Source of the DNA: Candidatus Gastranaerophilales bacterium
GTDB taxonomy: Bacteria > Cyanobacteriota > Vampirovibrionia > Gastranaerophilales > Gastranaerophilaceae
Assembly (NCBI GenBank): GCA_944323725.1
Contig: CALUTP010000003.1
Span: forward strand, 49,236 to 113,235
Direction of reading: 5' to 3'
DNA: 64,000 nt
The position numbers and the translations under genes are program-made. The notes beneath the pieces were generated by a model. The model was given only the letters and a program-made list of their open reading frames with translations. It made no database searches and had not been told where the DNA came from. The stretch's first letter is position 1. The number at the start of each line of letters is the position of its first letter. Shown in pieces: positions 28,825 through 37,076 of this stretch.

Positions 28825-30453
28825 ATGACAGTAGACAAAACTGGAAAAGTCCAAGCAAATCAAGTGGATGTGCTGAAACAAACTAAGAAAGCTGAGGAAA
28901 AGCCTGCAAAAGTTGAGGTGGATATGACTGGGGGGGTAAAACCACAGTCACAAAATCCATTAGATTTTATAGAATCATTAACAGGTAAAAAAGTTGGGGA
29001 TTCTCCATTGGTAAAAAAATTCCAAGAAGAATATGCTCAAAAAGCTGAAGCCGAAAGAGCTAAATTAGCTAAAATGACACCAGAAGAAAGACAAGCTTAT
29101 CTTGAACAACAAGATGCTGCACTTTTAGATGGTATTAAAGAACGTAGTGCTAGGGCTGAAAATGAAAAAACTGCTGTAGGACGTTGGGTTCAAAGCTGGA
29201 AAGACGATTTTTCAGGGGTAAAAGATGCTAAGGGTGCTGTTGCTACTGCTGGAGCTGTTGCAGATGCAGTCGTTAATAGAACAAGGAAAGGTTTTGGTTC
29301 AATAGATGCTGTAATTGGACTTCCTCAAGGTACAACTGAGAAAGTCTGGGCTGGTGCTGCTACTGTGGCAACTGGGGCATATATGCTGGAAGCAGCTGGA
29401 GGTACTGCAGGTATAACAGCTACAGCTAATACATTAATGAGTGCTCCAGGTACAAAGGCTGTTATTGCGGCAGGGGCTGTTGCTTCTCCTATGTTAACGG
29501 GCTGTGAAAATATGCTTGATGAGACGCTAGATCATTATATAGAAATACCTACAGATACAGTACTTAAGGAAATCACTCTTCCTCCAGAAATTATTGAAGT
29601 TGTAAAACATGATACAATTAAAGAACCAGTATTTGTTCATGATACAACATATATAGATAGAGTTATTCATGATACAACATTTATAGATAGAGTTGTTCAT
29701 GACACAATTATCCAAAATAAAACAGATACTATTATTAAAACTGATACAATAAAAATTCCAGAGATACATACTGATACAATAAAAATTCCAGAAATACATA
29801 CCGATACTTTATACTTACCAGGTGAAGTAGTACATGATACTATAAAAGTTGAAGTTCCTGGACCAACTGTTACAGTGCCAGAAAAATGGGAATCTCCAAT
29901 ACCTGATAAGCAGAAAGAAATTTTTGATGAATTAGGCGTTTCAGTTGATAAAAATGGTAAATTCGTATTATCTACAAATTACTATGATGAATATAACTAT
30001 ACATTAAATATGAAGAATATTAATGGTGGTAAGTCATCTCGAGATGGTTCAATGATTGTATATGATGAAATTAAAACTGAATGGGGTGATGAAGGTATTC
30101 AATTAGGACAAAATGAGTCATTTAGGAGATACCAGTATTCACTTTCAAATGATGGTAAAAATCTTACAATCAGACAATTTAGACCAAAAAATAATCCAAG
30201 TGTATCAAATGGTGATGGTATTCCAAACTGGAATGTATTTAACAATCAATTAAAAGATGATACACAGTGGGTTGATGCTGGAGTTGTAACTCTATCAATT
30301 GAAGACGGTAAAGTTAGAATTACTGGTACAACACAAGAAAATGATGGCGAACTCAGCAAAGGTGATATTGAAAATAGCGTTATGTTCACTAACCCATATC
30401 AAGGTCAGTGGAGATTAACAGATTGGAAAGTTAAAACTGGTGATGCTGATTAA
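28825..30453 (+). CDS. Large lineage-type protein with internal lipobox and 10-aa HDT/TDT repeats
   Basis: 542 residues, AAAGGAG before ATG. N-terminal ~120 residues are charged and helical, 130-225 are Gly/Ala-rich and hydrophobic ending in SPMLTGC227, which looks like a lipobox in the middle of the protein. Residues ~250-345 are a beta-type repeat (HDTTYIDRVI, HDTTFIDRVV, TDTIKIPEIH twice, HDTIKVEVPG). A C-terminal ~180-residue domain follows (SVDKNGKFVLSTNYYDEYNY and on). Seven G residues at 28930-28936 occur early in the reading frame. Fibre- or stalk-like surface role is a guess; no family recognised. Confidence 0.65.
   Translation: MTVDKTGKVQANQVDVLKQTKKAEEKPAKVEVDMTGGVKPQSQNPLDFIESLTGKKVGDSPLVKKFQEEYAQKAEAERAKLAKMTPEERQAYLEQQDAALLDGIKERSARAENEKTAVGRWVQSWKDDFSGVKDAKGAVATAGAVADAVVNRTRKGFGSIDAVIGLPQGTTEKVWAGAATVATGAYMLEAAGGTAGITATANTLMSAPGTKAVIAAGAVASPMLTGCENMLDETLDHYIEIPTDTVLKEITLPPEIIEVVKHDTIKEPVFVHDTTYIDRVIHDTTFIDRVVHDTIIQNKTDTIIKTDTIKIPEIHTDTIKIPEIHTDTLYLPGEVVHDTIKVEVPGPTVTVPEKWESPIPDKQKEIFDELGVSVDKNGKFVLSTNYYDEYNYTLNMKNINGGKSSRDGSMIVYDEIKTEWGDEGIQLGQNESFRRYQYSLSNDGKNLTIRQFRPKNNPSVSNGDGIPNWNVFNNQLKDDTQWVDAGVVTLSIEDGKVRITGTTQENDGELSKGDIENSVMFTNPYQGQWRLTDWKVKTGDAD
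29636..29695 (+). repeat. 30-bp tandem repeat, HDTTxIDRVx units
   Basis: Two 30-base units (29636-29665 and 29666-29695), nearly identical, starting TTCATGATACAACAT, followed by a partial third. They encode ten-residue units in frame, so unit gain or loss keeps the reading frame. Confidence 0.9.
29740..29799 (+). repeat. 30-bp tandem repeat, TDTIKIPEIH units
   Basis: Two 30-base units (29740-29769, 29770-29799) starting ACTGATACAATAAAAATTCC, differing at one base, then a diverged third start at 29800. Same ten-residue period as the upstream repeat. Confidence 0.9.
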
Positions 30454-30478
30454 TAAAATTACTTCACATAATAAATGT

Positions 30479-30510
30479 AAAGCAGGTCTTTTAAGATCTG
30501 CTTTTTTTAA
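30479..30510 (+). terminator. Rho-independent terminator
   Basis: AAAGCAGGTCTT (30479-30490) pairs with AAGATCTGCTTT (30493-30504) with one G-U pair, then a T-run. Ends the transcript of the repeat protein. Confidence 0.85.
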
Positions 30511-30579
30511 TATAAATTAACTTAGAAGATAATTTATCTATTTCGTGGTATAGTTATTTTGTTGAATAAGGAGGTAAGT

Positions 30580-31494
30580 ATGTCAGAGTTTTATTACATG
30601 AATGGCAAATATGTAGAAGCTGAAAAAGCATTCATTCCAGTTAGAACACATGCTTTTTTATATGGTACAGCCGTGTTTGAAGGTATAAGGGCTTATTGGA
30701 ATGAAGAAGAAAAACAATTATATGCTTTTAGAGTTCCTGAACATTACGAAAGGCTCCTAAGAAGTGCAAAAGTCATGTATATGGATAGTCCTCATACCGT
30801 CAAAGAATATTGTGATATTACTATTAATTTGTTAAATAAAAATAATTATAGACAAGATGCATATATTCGTCCTACTCTTTATAAGTCTGCGCAAAAAGTC
30901 GGACCTGGTTTATATGATAATGAAGATTCTTTTATGATTGTAACTAATAAAATGGGTGATTATATAGATACCTCAAAAGGTCTAAAGGTTTGTGTCTCAA
31001 GCTGGAGAAGAAATAGTGATAATGCAATCCCTCCAAGAGCTAAAGTAGCAGGTGCTTATGCTAATGCAGCTTTGATTAAAACGGACGCGCATAATGCAGG
31101 ATTTGATGATGCAGTTGTATTGGATGAAGCAGGGCAGGTTACTGAAGGTTCTGCCATGAATTTGTTCCTTGTTCAAAATGGTAAACTTGTGACTACAACT
31201 AAAACTGATAATATTTTAGTTGGTGTTACTAGAAATACAATTATTGAAATAGCAAGAGATGTGCTCGGAATAGAAACTGAAGAACGCGCTATTGACAGAA
31301 CTGAACTATATATTTCAGATGAAGCTTTCTATTGTGGTACAGGTGCTCAGATTAGTCCTATTACAAGTATTGATAATAGAAAACTAGGTGATGGAAATGT
31401 AGGATCTGTTTCTAAAGAACTCCAAAAATTATACTTTGACATAGTAAAAGGTAAAGTACCTAAATATAAACACTGGTGTATGCCAGTTTATTAA
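30580..31494 (+). CDS. ilvE: Branched-chain-amino-acid aminotransferase
   Basis: 304 residues, fold-type IV PLP enzyme that interconverts branched-chain amino and keto acids. HAFLYGTAVFEGIRAYW near the N-terminus, PPRAKVAGAYANAAL (its Lys is the likely PLP anchor) and TEGSAMNLF, then GTGAQISPI, are the family blocks; RTHAFLYG fits BCAT over D-amino-acid transaminase. ATG 30580 follows a GGAGG site; the earlier TTG at 30559 is not needed. Flanked by terminators on both sides, so monocistronic. Confidence 0.93.
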   Translation: MSEFYYMNGKYVEAEKAFIPVRTHAFLYGTAVFEGIRAYWNEEEKQLYAFRVPEHYERLLRSAKVMYMDSPHTVKEYCDITINLLNKNNYRQDAYIRPTLYKSAQKVGPGLYDNEDSFMIVTNKMGDYIDTSKGLKVCVSSWRRNSDNAIPPRAKVAGAYANAALIKTDAHNAGFDDAVVLDEAGQVTEGSAMNLFLVQNGKLVTTTKTDNILVGVTRNTIIEIARDVLGIETEERAIDRTELYISDEAFYCGTGAQISPITSIDNRKLGDGNVGSVSKELQKLYFDIVKGKVPKYKHWCMPVY

Positions 31495-31500
31495 TTATTT

Positions 31501-31537
31501 AAGCACCCTCAACATACATTGAGGGTGCTTAAAATTT
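31501..31537 (+). terminator. Rho-independent terminator after ilvE
   Basis: AAGCACCCTCAA (31501-31512) pairs with TTGAGGGTGCTT (31519-31530), 12 bp with a six-base loop, followed by AAAATTTT. Confidence 0.8.
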
Positions 31538-31556
31538 TAAGAAAGGTTTAGCAGTT

Positions 31557-32297
31557 TTGATAAAATTTTTAGGGCTGTGTGTTCAAAATTTAATAAAGAG
31601 TCTTAAATATTTATTAAGTGGTCAGGTGAGATTTTCATCTGTAATTTCTCAAGCGGCTTCAATTAGCTATGACTCACTTCCTATTTCATTAATTATAGCA
31701 TTCATTGCAGCTGCAGTAATTACTATTCAAGTAGCTAAACAGTTTTTAATGTCTGGAGCTGAGGCTTATATTGGAGGAACAATTACTATTGTTATGATAA
31801 GAGAGATTGCTCCAGGTTTTGTAGCTCTTGCTATTGGAGCTAGGGCAGGTACTGCAATTTCTGCTGAAATTGCTAATATGCAAGTAACGTCTCAAGTTGA
31901 TGCGATTAAAACTTTAAAAGTTGATCCTGTTGGTTATTATTTTACTCCAAGATTAATAGCTGGAGCATTAACTGTGCCTATGGTAGTGTTATTAGCTGAA
32001 TTTATAGGTATTGCTGGAGGTATGCTTGTTGCGAATATTACAATTAATCTTCATCCAGAAAGATATTGGTATTCTGTGTGGGCGTGGCTTGTAAATAGGG
32101 ATATATATATAAGTTTATTAAAAGCTTCAGTTTTTGGACTATTAATAGCTCTTGTTTGTGCTACTCAAGGGTATGAAACAAAAGGTGGTGCTAAAGAAGT
32201 TGGTACTTCTACTACTCAGGCTGCTATTTTATCTACTGTGTATATGCTTTTTGCTGATTTTATTATTAATCTGATTTTCTATATTGCCGGAAGTTAA
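31557..32297 (+). CDS. MlaE/YrbE-type ABC transporter permease
   Basis: 246 residues, about five or six membrane helices. The conserved IREIAPGFVALAIGARAGTAISAEIANMQVTSQVDAIKTL and PRLIAGALTVPMV blocks define the MlaE/TGD1 permease family, which with an MlaF ATPase and MCE-domain protein moves phospholipids between the membranes. The start is TTG at 31557 with GAAAGG upstream. Neither ATPase nor MCE gene is adjacent, so partners must lie elsewhere. Convergent with an XRE gene whose stop abuts its own. Confidence 0.88.
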   Translation: MIKFLGLCVQNLIKSLKYLLSGQVRFSSVISQAASISYDSLPISLIIAFIAAAVITIQVAKQFLMSGAEAYIGGTITIVMIREIAPGFVALAIGARAGTAISAEIANMQVTSQVDAIKTLKVDPVGYYFTPRLIAGALTVPMVVLLAEFIGIAGGMLVANITINLHPERYWYSVWAWLVNRDIYISLLKASVFGLLIALVCATQGYETKGGAKEVGTSTTQAAILSTVYMLFADFIINLIFYIAGS

Positions 32298-32576
32298 TCA
32301 GTTTTCATCTATGATTGTCCAGTTTTCTGGCAATTCTTCATATACCATTTTCAAGAGTTGCTCTGGTTTTATGTAAAAGGCTTCTGCTATTTTACAAAAT
32401 GTTGTAATTTGTGGATCAAGTTTCCCTGCTTCAGCGAGTAGAAGAGTTGTTTTTGACATATTTATCTCATATGCAATTGAACGGGCGGAGCGTTTGCTCT
32501 CTGTGTGCAATCTGGCGAGGACTCTTCCGAACGCCTGTATAAATTTTTTATTCTTATCTTTCTGTAAGGTTTGCAT
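32298..32576 (-). CDS. XRE-family transcriptional regulator
   Basis: 92 residues, mostly one helix-turn-helix domain: FIQAFGRVLARLHTESKRSARSIAYEINMSKTTLLLAEAGKLDPQITTFCKIAEAF is the five-helix Cro/CI pattern. It probably binds an operator in the 65-base gap shared with the pilin gene at 32642, which is transcribed the opposite way, but that is inference from position only. Confidence 0.75.
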   Translation of the reverse strand: MQTLQKDKNKKFIQAFGRVLARLHTESKRSARSIAYEINMSKTTLLLAEAGKLDPQITTFCKIAEAFYIKPEQLLKMVYEELPENWTIIDEN

Positions 32577-32641
32577 ATTTTCATGATATAGGGTATTATG
32601 TATATATGGACATAATTATGCTTTTATAAAAGTGAGGTTTC

Positions 32642-33361
32642 ATGGTTATTAATAGAGTAAAAAAGGGATTTACGCTTGCAGAAGTTCTAATAACTTTAGG
32701 AATAATAGGCATTATTGCTGCTCTGACTTTACCTAATGTTATATCAAATTATCGTAAAAAGGTTGTAGAGACTCGACTTGCAAAATTTTATTCTGTGATA
32801 AATCAAGCTATTAAAATGTCAGAAACTGTTAATGGACCCAAAGAATCGTGGTATTGGTGGTACGGATTAGATAATAATTCTGGAAAAAATGAAGGTGTAT
32901 TATTGAGTGAATGGTTTGATATATACTTAAAACCATATATAAAATATGTTAGAATAGAACACCCACGTTCTTTGGATAATGTTTCTATCTATTTTCCAGA
33001 TGGTAGTCTGTTTTTTATGAGTCATGAATTTTATGAATTTTGGCCAGAGGCAAAAGACTATGTTGATATAAGTAACAATATTGGAAATATTAGCAGTATT
33101 TCAACCTTCGGGCTTAATATTGGTGACGCTTCGGGATCATCTTTAAAAGGTACAAGAGAGGATTTTTCTGGAAAAAAATTTTTTATCTTTATTTATGATT
33201 TAAAAAAAGGAATTGAACCGTTTAATGACCCTCCTGTGTATGATGTTGACGAATTAACAAGAGCTTGTGGCGGCAACAATGAAGTGGGACGTAGATATTG
33301 TACTGCATTAATTCAGCAAAATGGTTGGAAAATACCGGATAATTATCCTTTTAAATTTTAA
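32642..33361 (+). CDS. Type IV pilin-like protein with prepilin N-terminus
   Basis: 239 residues. The signal VKKG|FTLAEVLITLGIIGIIAALTLPNV has Gly-1, Phe+1 and Glu+5, so prepilin peptidase should process it. The globular part is aromatic-rich (ESWYWWYGLDNN, PDGSLFF, WPEAKDYVD). Compared with the pilin at 23463 the N-terminal 25 residues are nearly the same and the remainder unrelated, as in minor-pilin families. GTGAGG lies upstream. Its stop overlaps by 4 bases the end of the ATPase gene on the other strand. Confidence 0.85.
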   Translation: MVINRVKKGFTLAEVLITLGIIGIIAALTLPNVISNYRKKVVETRLAKFYSVINQAIKMSETVNGPKESWYWWYGLDNNSGKNEGVLLSEWFDIYLKPYIKYVRIEHPRSLDNVSIYFPDGSLFFMSHEFYEFWPEAKDYVDISNNIGNISSISTFGLNIGDASGSSLKGTREDFSGKKFFIFIYDLKKGIEPFNDPPVYDVDELTRACGGNNEVGRRYCTALIQQNGWKIPDNYPFKF

Positions 33362-34746
33362 ACAATATATTTTTGTACTGTGGTTTTGTCAAATACTTCT
33401 ATGCTGTCTTTTGAATGAATAAATATCATGCAGGAAATAAGCGATTTCAGGGTTTCAAAATCCGAAAATGCCATTTTATTGCGCAAATCTTCCATATTAT
33501 TTGCAAGAAATTCCATGATAATTGTTTTGTTATCATATACAAGGCTTGAAAAATAGTCAAAGGTATCTTTTGTTTTAACGCCCTCAAGATAAATAATATC
33601 CGGAGATTGAAATTCAATAAATCTTGAAGCTTTATCCATATTAAAACTGATATTTTCATTAAGTTCACACTGATTTACGCCTTTTAAATGGTATTTAACA
33701 ATACTTTCAAGTGTCATTATATTTTTATTTTTGTTTCTTGAAGCAATTTCGAGTAAAAGCGAATAAATGATATGTGTCTTACCACTTAATGGCGAGCCAC
33801 AGACAAGAATAATTCCAGGTTCATTTAGCGCATTATTTATAATTTTCAGATGTTTTTCAGTTTTAATAATTTCCTGAAGCTTTTTAGGCTTCTTGTATAT
33901 TTTTAAGAAAATTCTCTCGCCCATAATTGTAGGAAATGTTGAAATACTTGCAGTTACTGTGATATCATCAACTTTAAAGCTGAGTTTGCCAAGCTGTGGA
34001 ACTTCTGATACAGAAGGATCAAGTTCTGAAAGAATTTTTAACTTTGCAACAAAAGAAGCTGTTAGTACTTTGGGGATAATTCCTTTATTAAAAAGTTCGC
34101 CTTCTCTTTTGAAGTTCACACAAAGCCCCTCGTCTTCCTGCTGAAAAGTTATTTCATGAACAGTTTCCAGAATGGCTTGTTTTAAAATTGCTCTGATAAT
34201 TTTCTGTATATGATTATCACTCAAATCTTCGCTGTGAAGTTCATTTCGCCAGTCAAACCCTATATATTCACTGTCTGTGAAGATTTCTCCTACAGTAGCA
34301 TCGTTTTTATAACAGTTATCAATCTTTTTTAAAATGCTGGTTTCAGATGCAATAACTGGCTCTATTGAACATGCTGCTGTTTCTATTATTTTATCTATTG
34401 CAAACAAATCAAGAGGGTCTGCCATTGCTACTGTTAAGGTATCTTCTATTTTGAAAAGTGGTATAATTCTATATTTTCTTGCATCTGAGTAATTGATATA
34501 TTTAAGACAATTGTAATCGATAGTGTAATCTTCTAGGTTAACTGACGGAATATGAAGTTTTGATTCCAAAAATTTAATAATAGTATCTTCGGTTAAAATT
34601 CCTGAATTTATAAGAGCTTGACCAATATTAATATTTTGGGCATTTGCAATTTCTTCAGCTTGTTCAATGGTCTCGTAAGGAACAAGACCTGCCCTTACAA
34701 GGTCGTATTTGAGTTTTTCAAGTGTTTTATTGGTAATTGTTTCCAT
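33358..34746 (-). CDS. GspE/PilB-family ATPase with degenerate motifs
   Basis: 462 residues. N-terminal ~150 residues match the MshEN/T2SSE_N domain (LINSGILTEDTIIKFLESKLHIPSVNLEDY, PLFKIEDTLTVAMADPLD). The motor domain keeps the layout of PilB/GspE but key motifs have decayed: Walker A is GSPLSGKTH (317-325) in place of GPTGSGKTT, and Walker B reads PDIIYLEGV (382-390) instead of PDIILIGEI(R)D; the four-cysteine zinc site is absent. It is shorter than the usual ~550. Downstream of a receiver gene (9-base gap), so a regulatory role linked to pili is possible. Confidence 0.75.
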   Translation of the reverse strand: METITNKTLEKLKYDLVRAGLVPYETIEQAEEIANAQNINIGQALINSGILTEDTIIKFLESKLHIPSVNLEDYTIDYNCLKYINYSDARKYRIIPLFKIEDTLTVAMADPLDLFAIDKIIETAACSIEPVIASETSILKKIDNCYKNDATVGEIFTDSEYIGFDWRNELHSEDLSDNHIQKIIRAILKQAILETVHEITFQQEDEGLCVNFKREGELFNKGIIPKVLTASFVAKLKILSELDPSVSEVPQLGKLSFKVDDITVTASISTFPTIMGERIFLKIYKKPKKLQEIIKTEKHLKIINNALNEPGIILVCGSPLSGKTHIIYSLLLEIASRNKNKNIMTLESIVKYHLKGVNQCELNENISFNMDKASRFIEFQSPDIIYLEGVKTKDTFDYFSSLVYDNKTIIMEFLANNMEDLRNKMAFSDFETLKSLISCMIFIHSKDSIEVFDKTTVQKYIV

Positions 34747-34755
34747 TTTCTGTGC

Positions 34756-35118
34756 CTATTTCAAATACTGATTAACCTTATCTACTACAGTGTCAAGTTC
34801 AAATGGTTTTGTAATATACTCATCAGCTCCGGTCTCTTCCCCAATAAGTCGATCTTCCTCTTGTGAGCGTGCTGTAATCATTAATATTGGGATATTTTGA
34901 TATTTTTTATCATATTTTAAAAGTCTGCTGATTTTATATCCATTAATTTTTGGCATCATAACATCAAGAATGATTAAATCAGGCATAAGCTCTTTTGCAA
35001 GTCTTAGTCCGTCTTCACCATTATATGCACAATAGCAAGTGTAATCAGCTGTTTCTAATACGAATTTTAAACTTTCTACAATATCTTGTTCATCATCTAC
35101 AATGAGAATCTTTTTCAT
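34756..35118 (-). CDS. Single-domain response regulator (receiver)
   Basis: 120 residues, all receiver domain: acidic pocket DDEQ at 8-9, phospho-acceptor D52 in LIILDVMMPK, Thr/Ser in LMITAR, and Lys in YITKPFE. No output domain, so it must act through a partner, as CheY or Spo0F do. It lies 88 bases after the histidine kinase and 9 before the GspE-like gene, and is probably the kinase's target. Confidence 0.93.
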   Translation of the reverse strand: MKKILIVDDEQDIVESLKFVLETADYTCYCAYNGEDGLRLAKELMPDLIILDVMMPKINGYKISRLLKYDKKYQNIPILMITARSQEEDRLIGEETGADEYITKPFELDTVVDKVNQYLK

Positions 35119-35205
35119 AATTTCCCCTAATATGAATTAGTCTGTAATTTTATTATAGCATATTAAAAAGTATCTTCTAGTATATTACATTTTGTAAAAA
35201 TATAA

Positions 35206-36924
35206 TTATCGGCTAAGAAGTAGGTTTTCAGTATTTTTATCGGAATTATTTTTTGCTACAGGTATTGCAAAATAAAATGTGGATCCTTTGTTAAGCTCAC
35301 TGTCGCACCATATAATTCCATGATGTGCTTCAATAAGTTGTTTTGCTATTGGCAGACCTAGTCCTGAACCTCCTACTTTTCTTGATAATGAATTTTCTAT
35401 TTGTGCAAATTTGTCAAAAGCTCTTAGTAAATCTTTTTCAGCAATCCCAATCCCTTCATCTTTTACAGACACAACAATATATTCGCCTTTTTGTTTTGAA
35501 TTTATATTTTGAAATAGTGGATTAATTGAAAGTTCATCAAAATTTTTCAATTCTGATATAATTTTAATTGATTTACCTTCAGGAGTAAATTTAATTGCAT
35601 TTGACACTAAATTTGTAAGTACTTGTTCTAATCGTTGGGAATCTGCATAAATTTCTGGCAAATTTTTATTTTCTTCTGTAAGCAAAGTTAAGCCTTTTTC
35701 TTTTGCTACAATAGATAGTGCAGATTTTACATATTCAATTACTTGATTTATATTAAGATTTTTACAATTAAAATCCATTTTCCCAGCTTCAATTTTTGAT
35801 AAATCGAGCAGGTCATTTATTATTCCTGAGAGTCTTTGGACATTTCTTTTTGCCATAGTAAGGAATTTTTCAGAGGCTTCAGTTACCTCTCCGCAACGCC
35901 CGCTCAAGAGAATATCTAGGGAATTTTTGATTGAAGTTAACGGTGTCCTTAGTTCATGTGAGACTATTGAAATAAATTCTGATTTTAATCGTTCTAATTT
36001 TTCAAGTTTTAGATTTGTTTCTTTAATTTCTTGGTAGAGTGTGGCACTTTTCAAAGGAAGAGCTACTTGTTGTGCTATAGTTCTAAAGCAGGTTGCATCT
36101 TCTGCTGAAAATGGTGCATCTTTAAAAATTTCTACACATCCGAAAAAATTGTCTCCAAGCGTTATTGGAGAAAAAAGGTTGTCAAATTGGAATAGTGTAA
36201 AAGTAAATCTATTTGCGGGATATTTAATATGTTTTATGGTTTTTAAATTATTTATATTAACTTCATATGGTAGGTTTTTGTCTTCAAAAAGCGATTTATA
36301 TTGATAGATTGTTCGAAGTTTTAATGCATTTAGTATTTCATCCGATAGTTCATATAGTGAATTTATTAATAGTACAGGTTCATTTTCTGTACAAAAAGAT
36401 AATGTGCAAGTGAGTGAAAAACTTAGAGCTTTATCAATTCCTTCAATCATAAAGTTAATAAGTTTTTTCTTATCTAAAGTCCCTGCAAATTGAGAACTAG
36501 TACTATATAGCGCATTTAATCTATATAGGCTATCAGCAAGATCTTTATTAGTATTTGAGAGTCTTGCAAGAGATTCTCTCATTCGTAGGTTCATATTGAT
36601 TGTGTTTACAATCATTTCATCTGTAAAATCTTCTTGAAGAAAAGCATTTGCATTTTTTATTAAATCTCTGTTATTAAAATTTTTAGCAGTTAAAAGCAAT
36701 ATTACTGAATTATCAGTATATGATTTAATTTTTTTGATAAGATTTTTAAAGTCTATATTTCCAGAATTTGTATCTAAAATAATAATATCTGGCACTGCTA
36801 AGTTTATGCTGTCCAATATATTAGTTTCAGAAGCAAGTGTTATAAATTCATATTTTGGACTTAAAATAGAAATATATTGATCTATTTTCTCTTTTCTTGT
36901 TGATATAAATAGAATCCTAATCAT
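35206..36924 (-). CDS. Hybrid-type sensor histidine kinase (REC-GAF-HisKA-HATPase)
   Basis: 572 residues. Residues 1-100 are receiver-like with D51 (IIILDTNSG) but a partly conserved pocket; ~120-300 form a GAF-like region; HisKA has SIVSHELRTPLTSI with H323; HATPase_c has LVSNAIKFTPEGK (N box), VKDEGIGIAEKD (G1) and GSGLGLPIAKQLIEAHHG (G2). No membrane segment is seen, so it is soluble. The N-terminal receiver would take a signal from another kinase. Likely phosphorylates the receiver protein encoded next. Confidence 0.9.
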   Translation of the reverse strand: MIRILFISTRKEKIDQYISILSPKYEFITLASETNILDSINLAVPDIIILDTNSGNIDFKNLIKKIKSYTDNSVILLLTAKNFNNRDLIKNANAFLQEDFTDEMIVNTINMNLRMRESLARLSNTNKDLADSLYRLNALYSTSSQFAGTLDKKKLINFMIEGIDKALSFSLTCTLSFCTENEPVLLINSLYELSDEILNALKLRTIYQYKSLFEDKNLPYEVNINNLKTIKHIKYPANRFTFTLFQFDNLFSPITLGDNFFGCVEIFKDAPFSAEDATCFRTIAQQVALPLKSATLYQEIKETNLKLEKLERLKSEFISIVSHELRTPLTSIKNSLDILLSGRCGEVTEASEKFLTMAKRNVQRLSGIINDLLDLSKIEAGKMDFNCKNLNINQVIEYVKSALSIVAKEKGLTLLTEENKNLPEIYADSQRLEQVLTNLVSNAIKFTPEGKSIKIISELKNFDELSINPLFQNINSKQKGEYIVVSVKDEGIGIAEKDLLRAFDKFAQIENSLSRKVGGSGLGLPIAKQLIEAHHGIIWCDSELNKGSTFYFAIPVAKNNSDKNTENLLLSR

Positions 36925-37076
36925 AATACAATGTTATCAATAATATAAATAATGGCAAATTATTAAAGTTTATGTAAATTTTTATTTACAACGACGGGTA
37001 TTTGTTAAAGTTTTTTGCTAAATCAGCCGACGTATCTTGTGTATCTAAGTAGATATAAGAAAGGAAACTTTAAGTA

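Noticed and set aside
29527..29799. Minus-strand 90-residue ORF rich in Cys/Ile opposite the HDT repeats
   Set aside because: A shadow of the 30-base repeat; no ribosome site and low-complexity product.
29636..29815. CRISPR-like array
   Set aside because: Repeats are head-to-tail without spacers, in frame inside a coding gene; no cas genes seen in the window.
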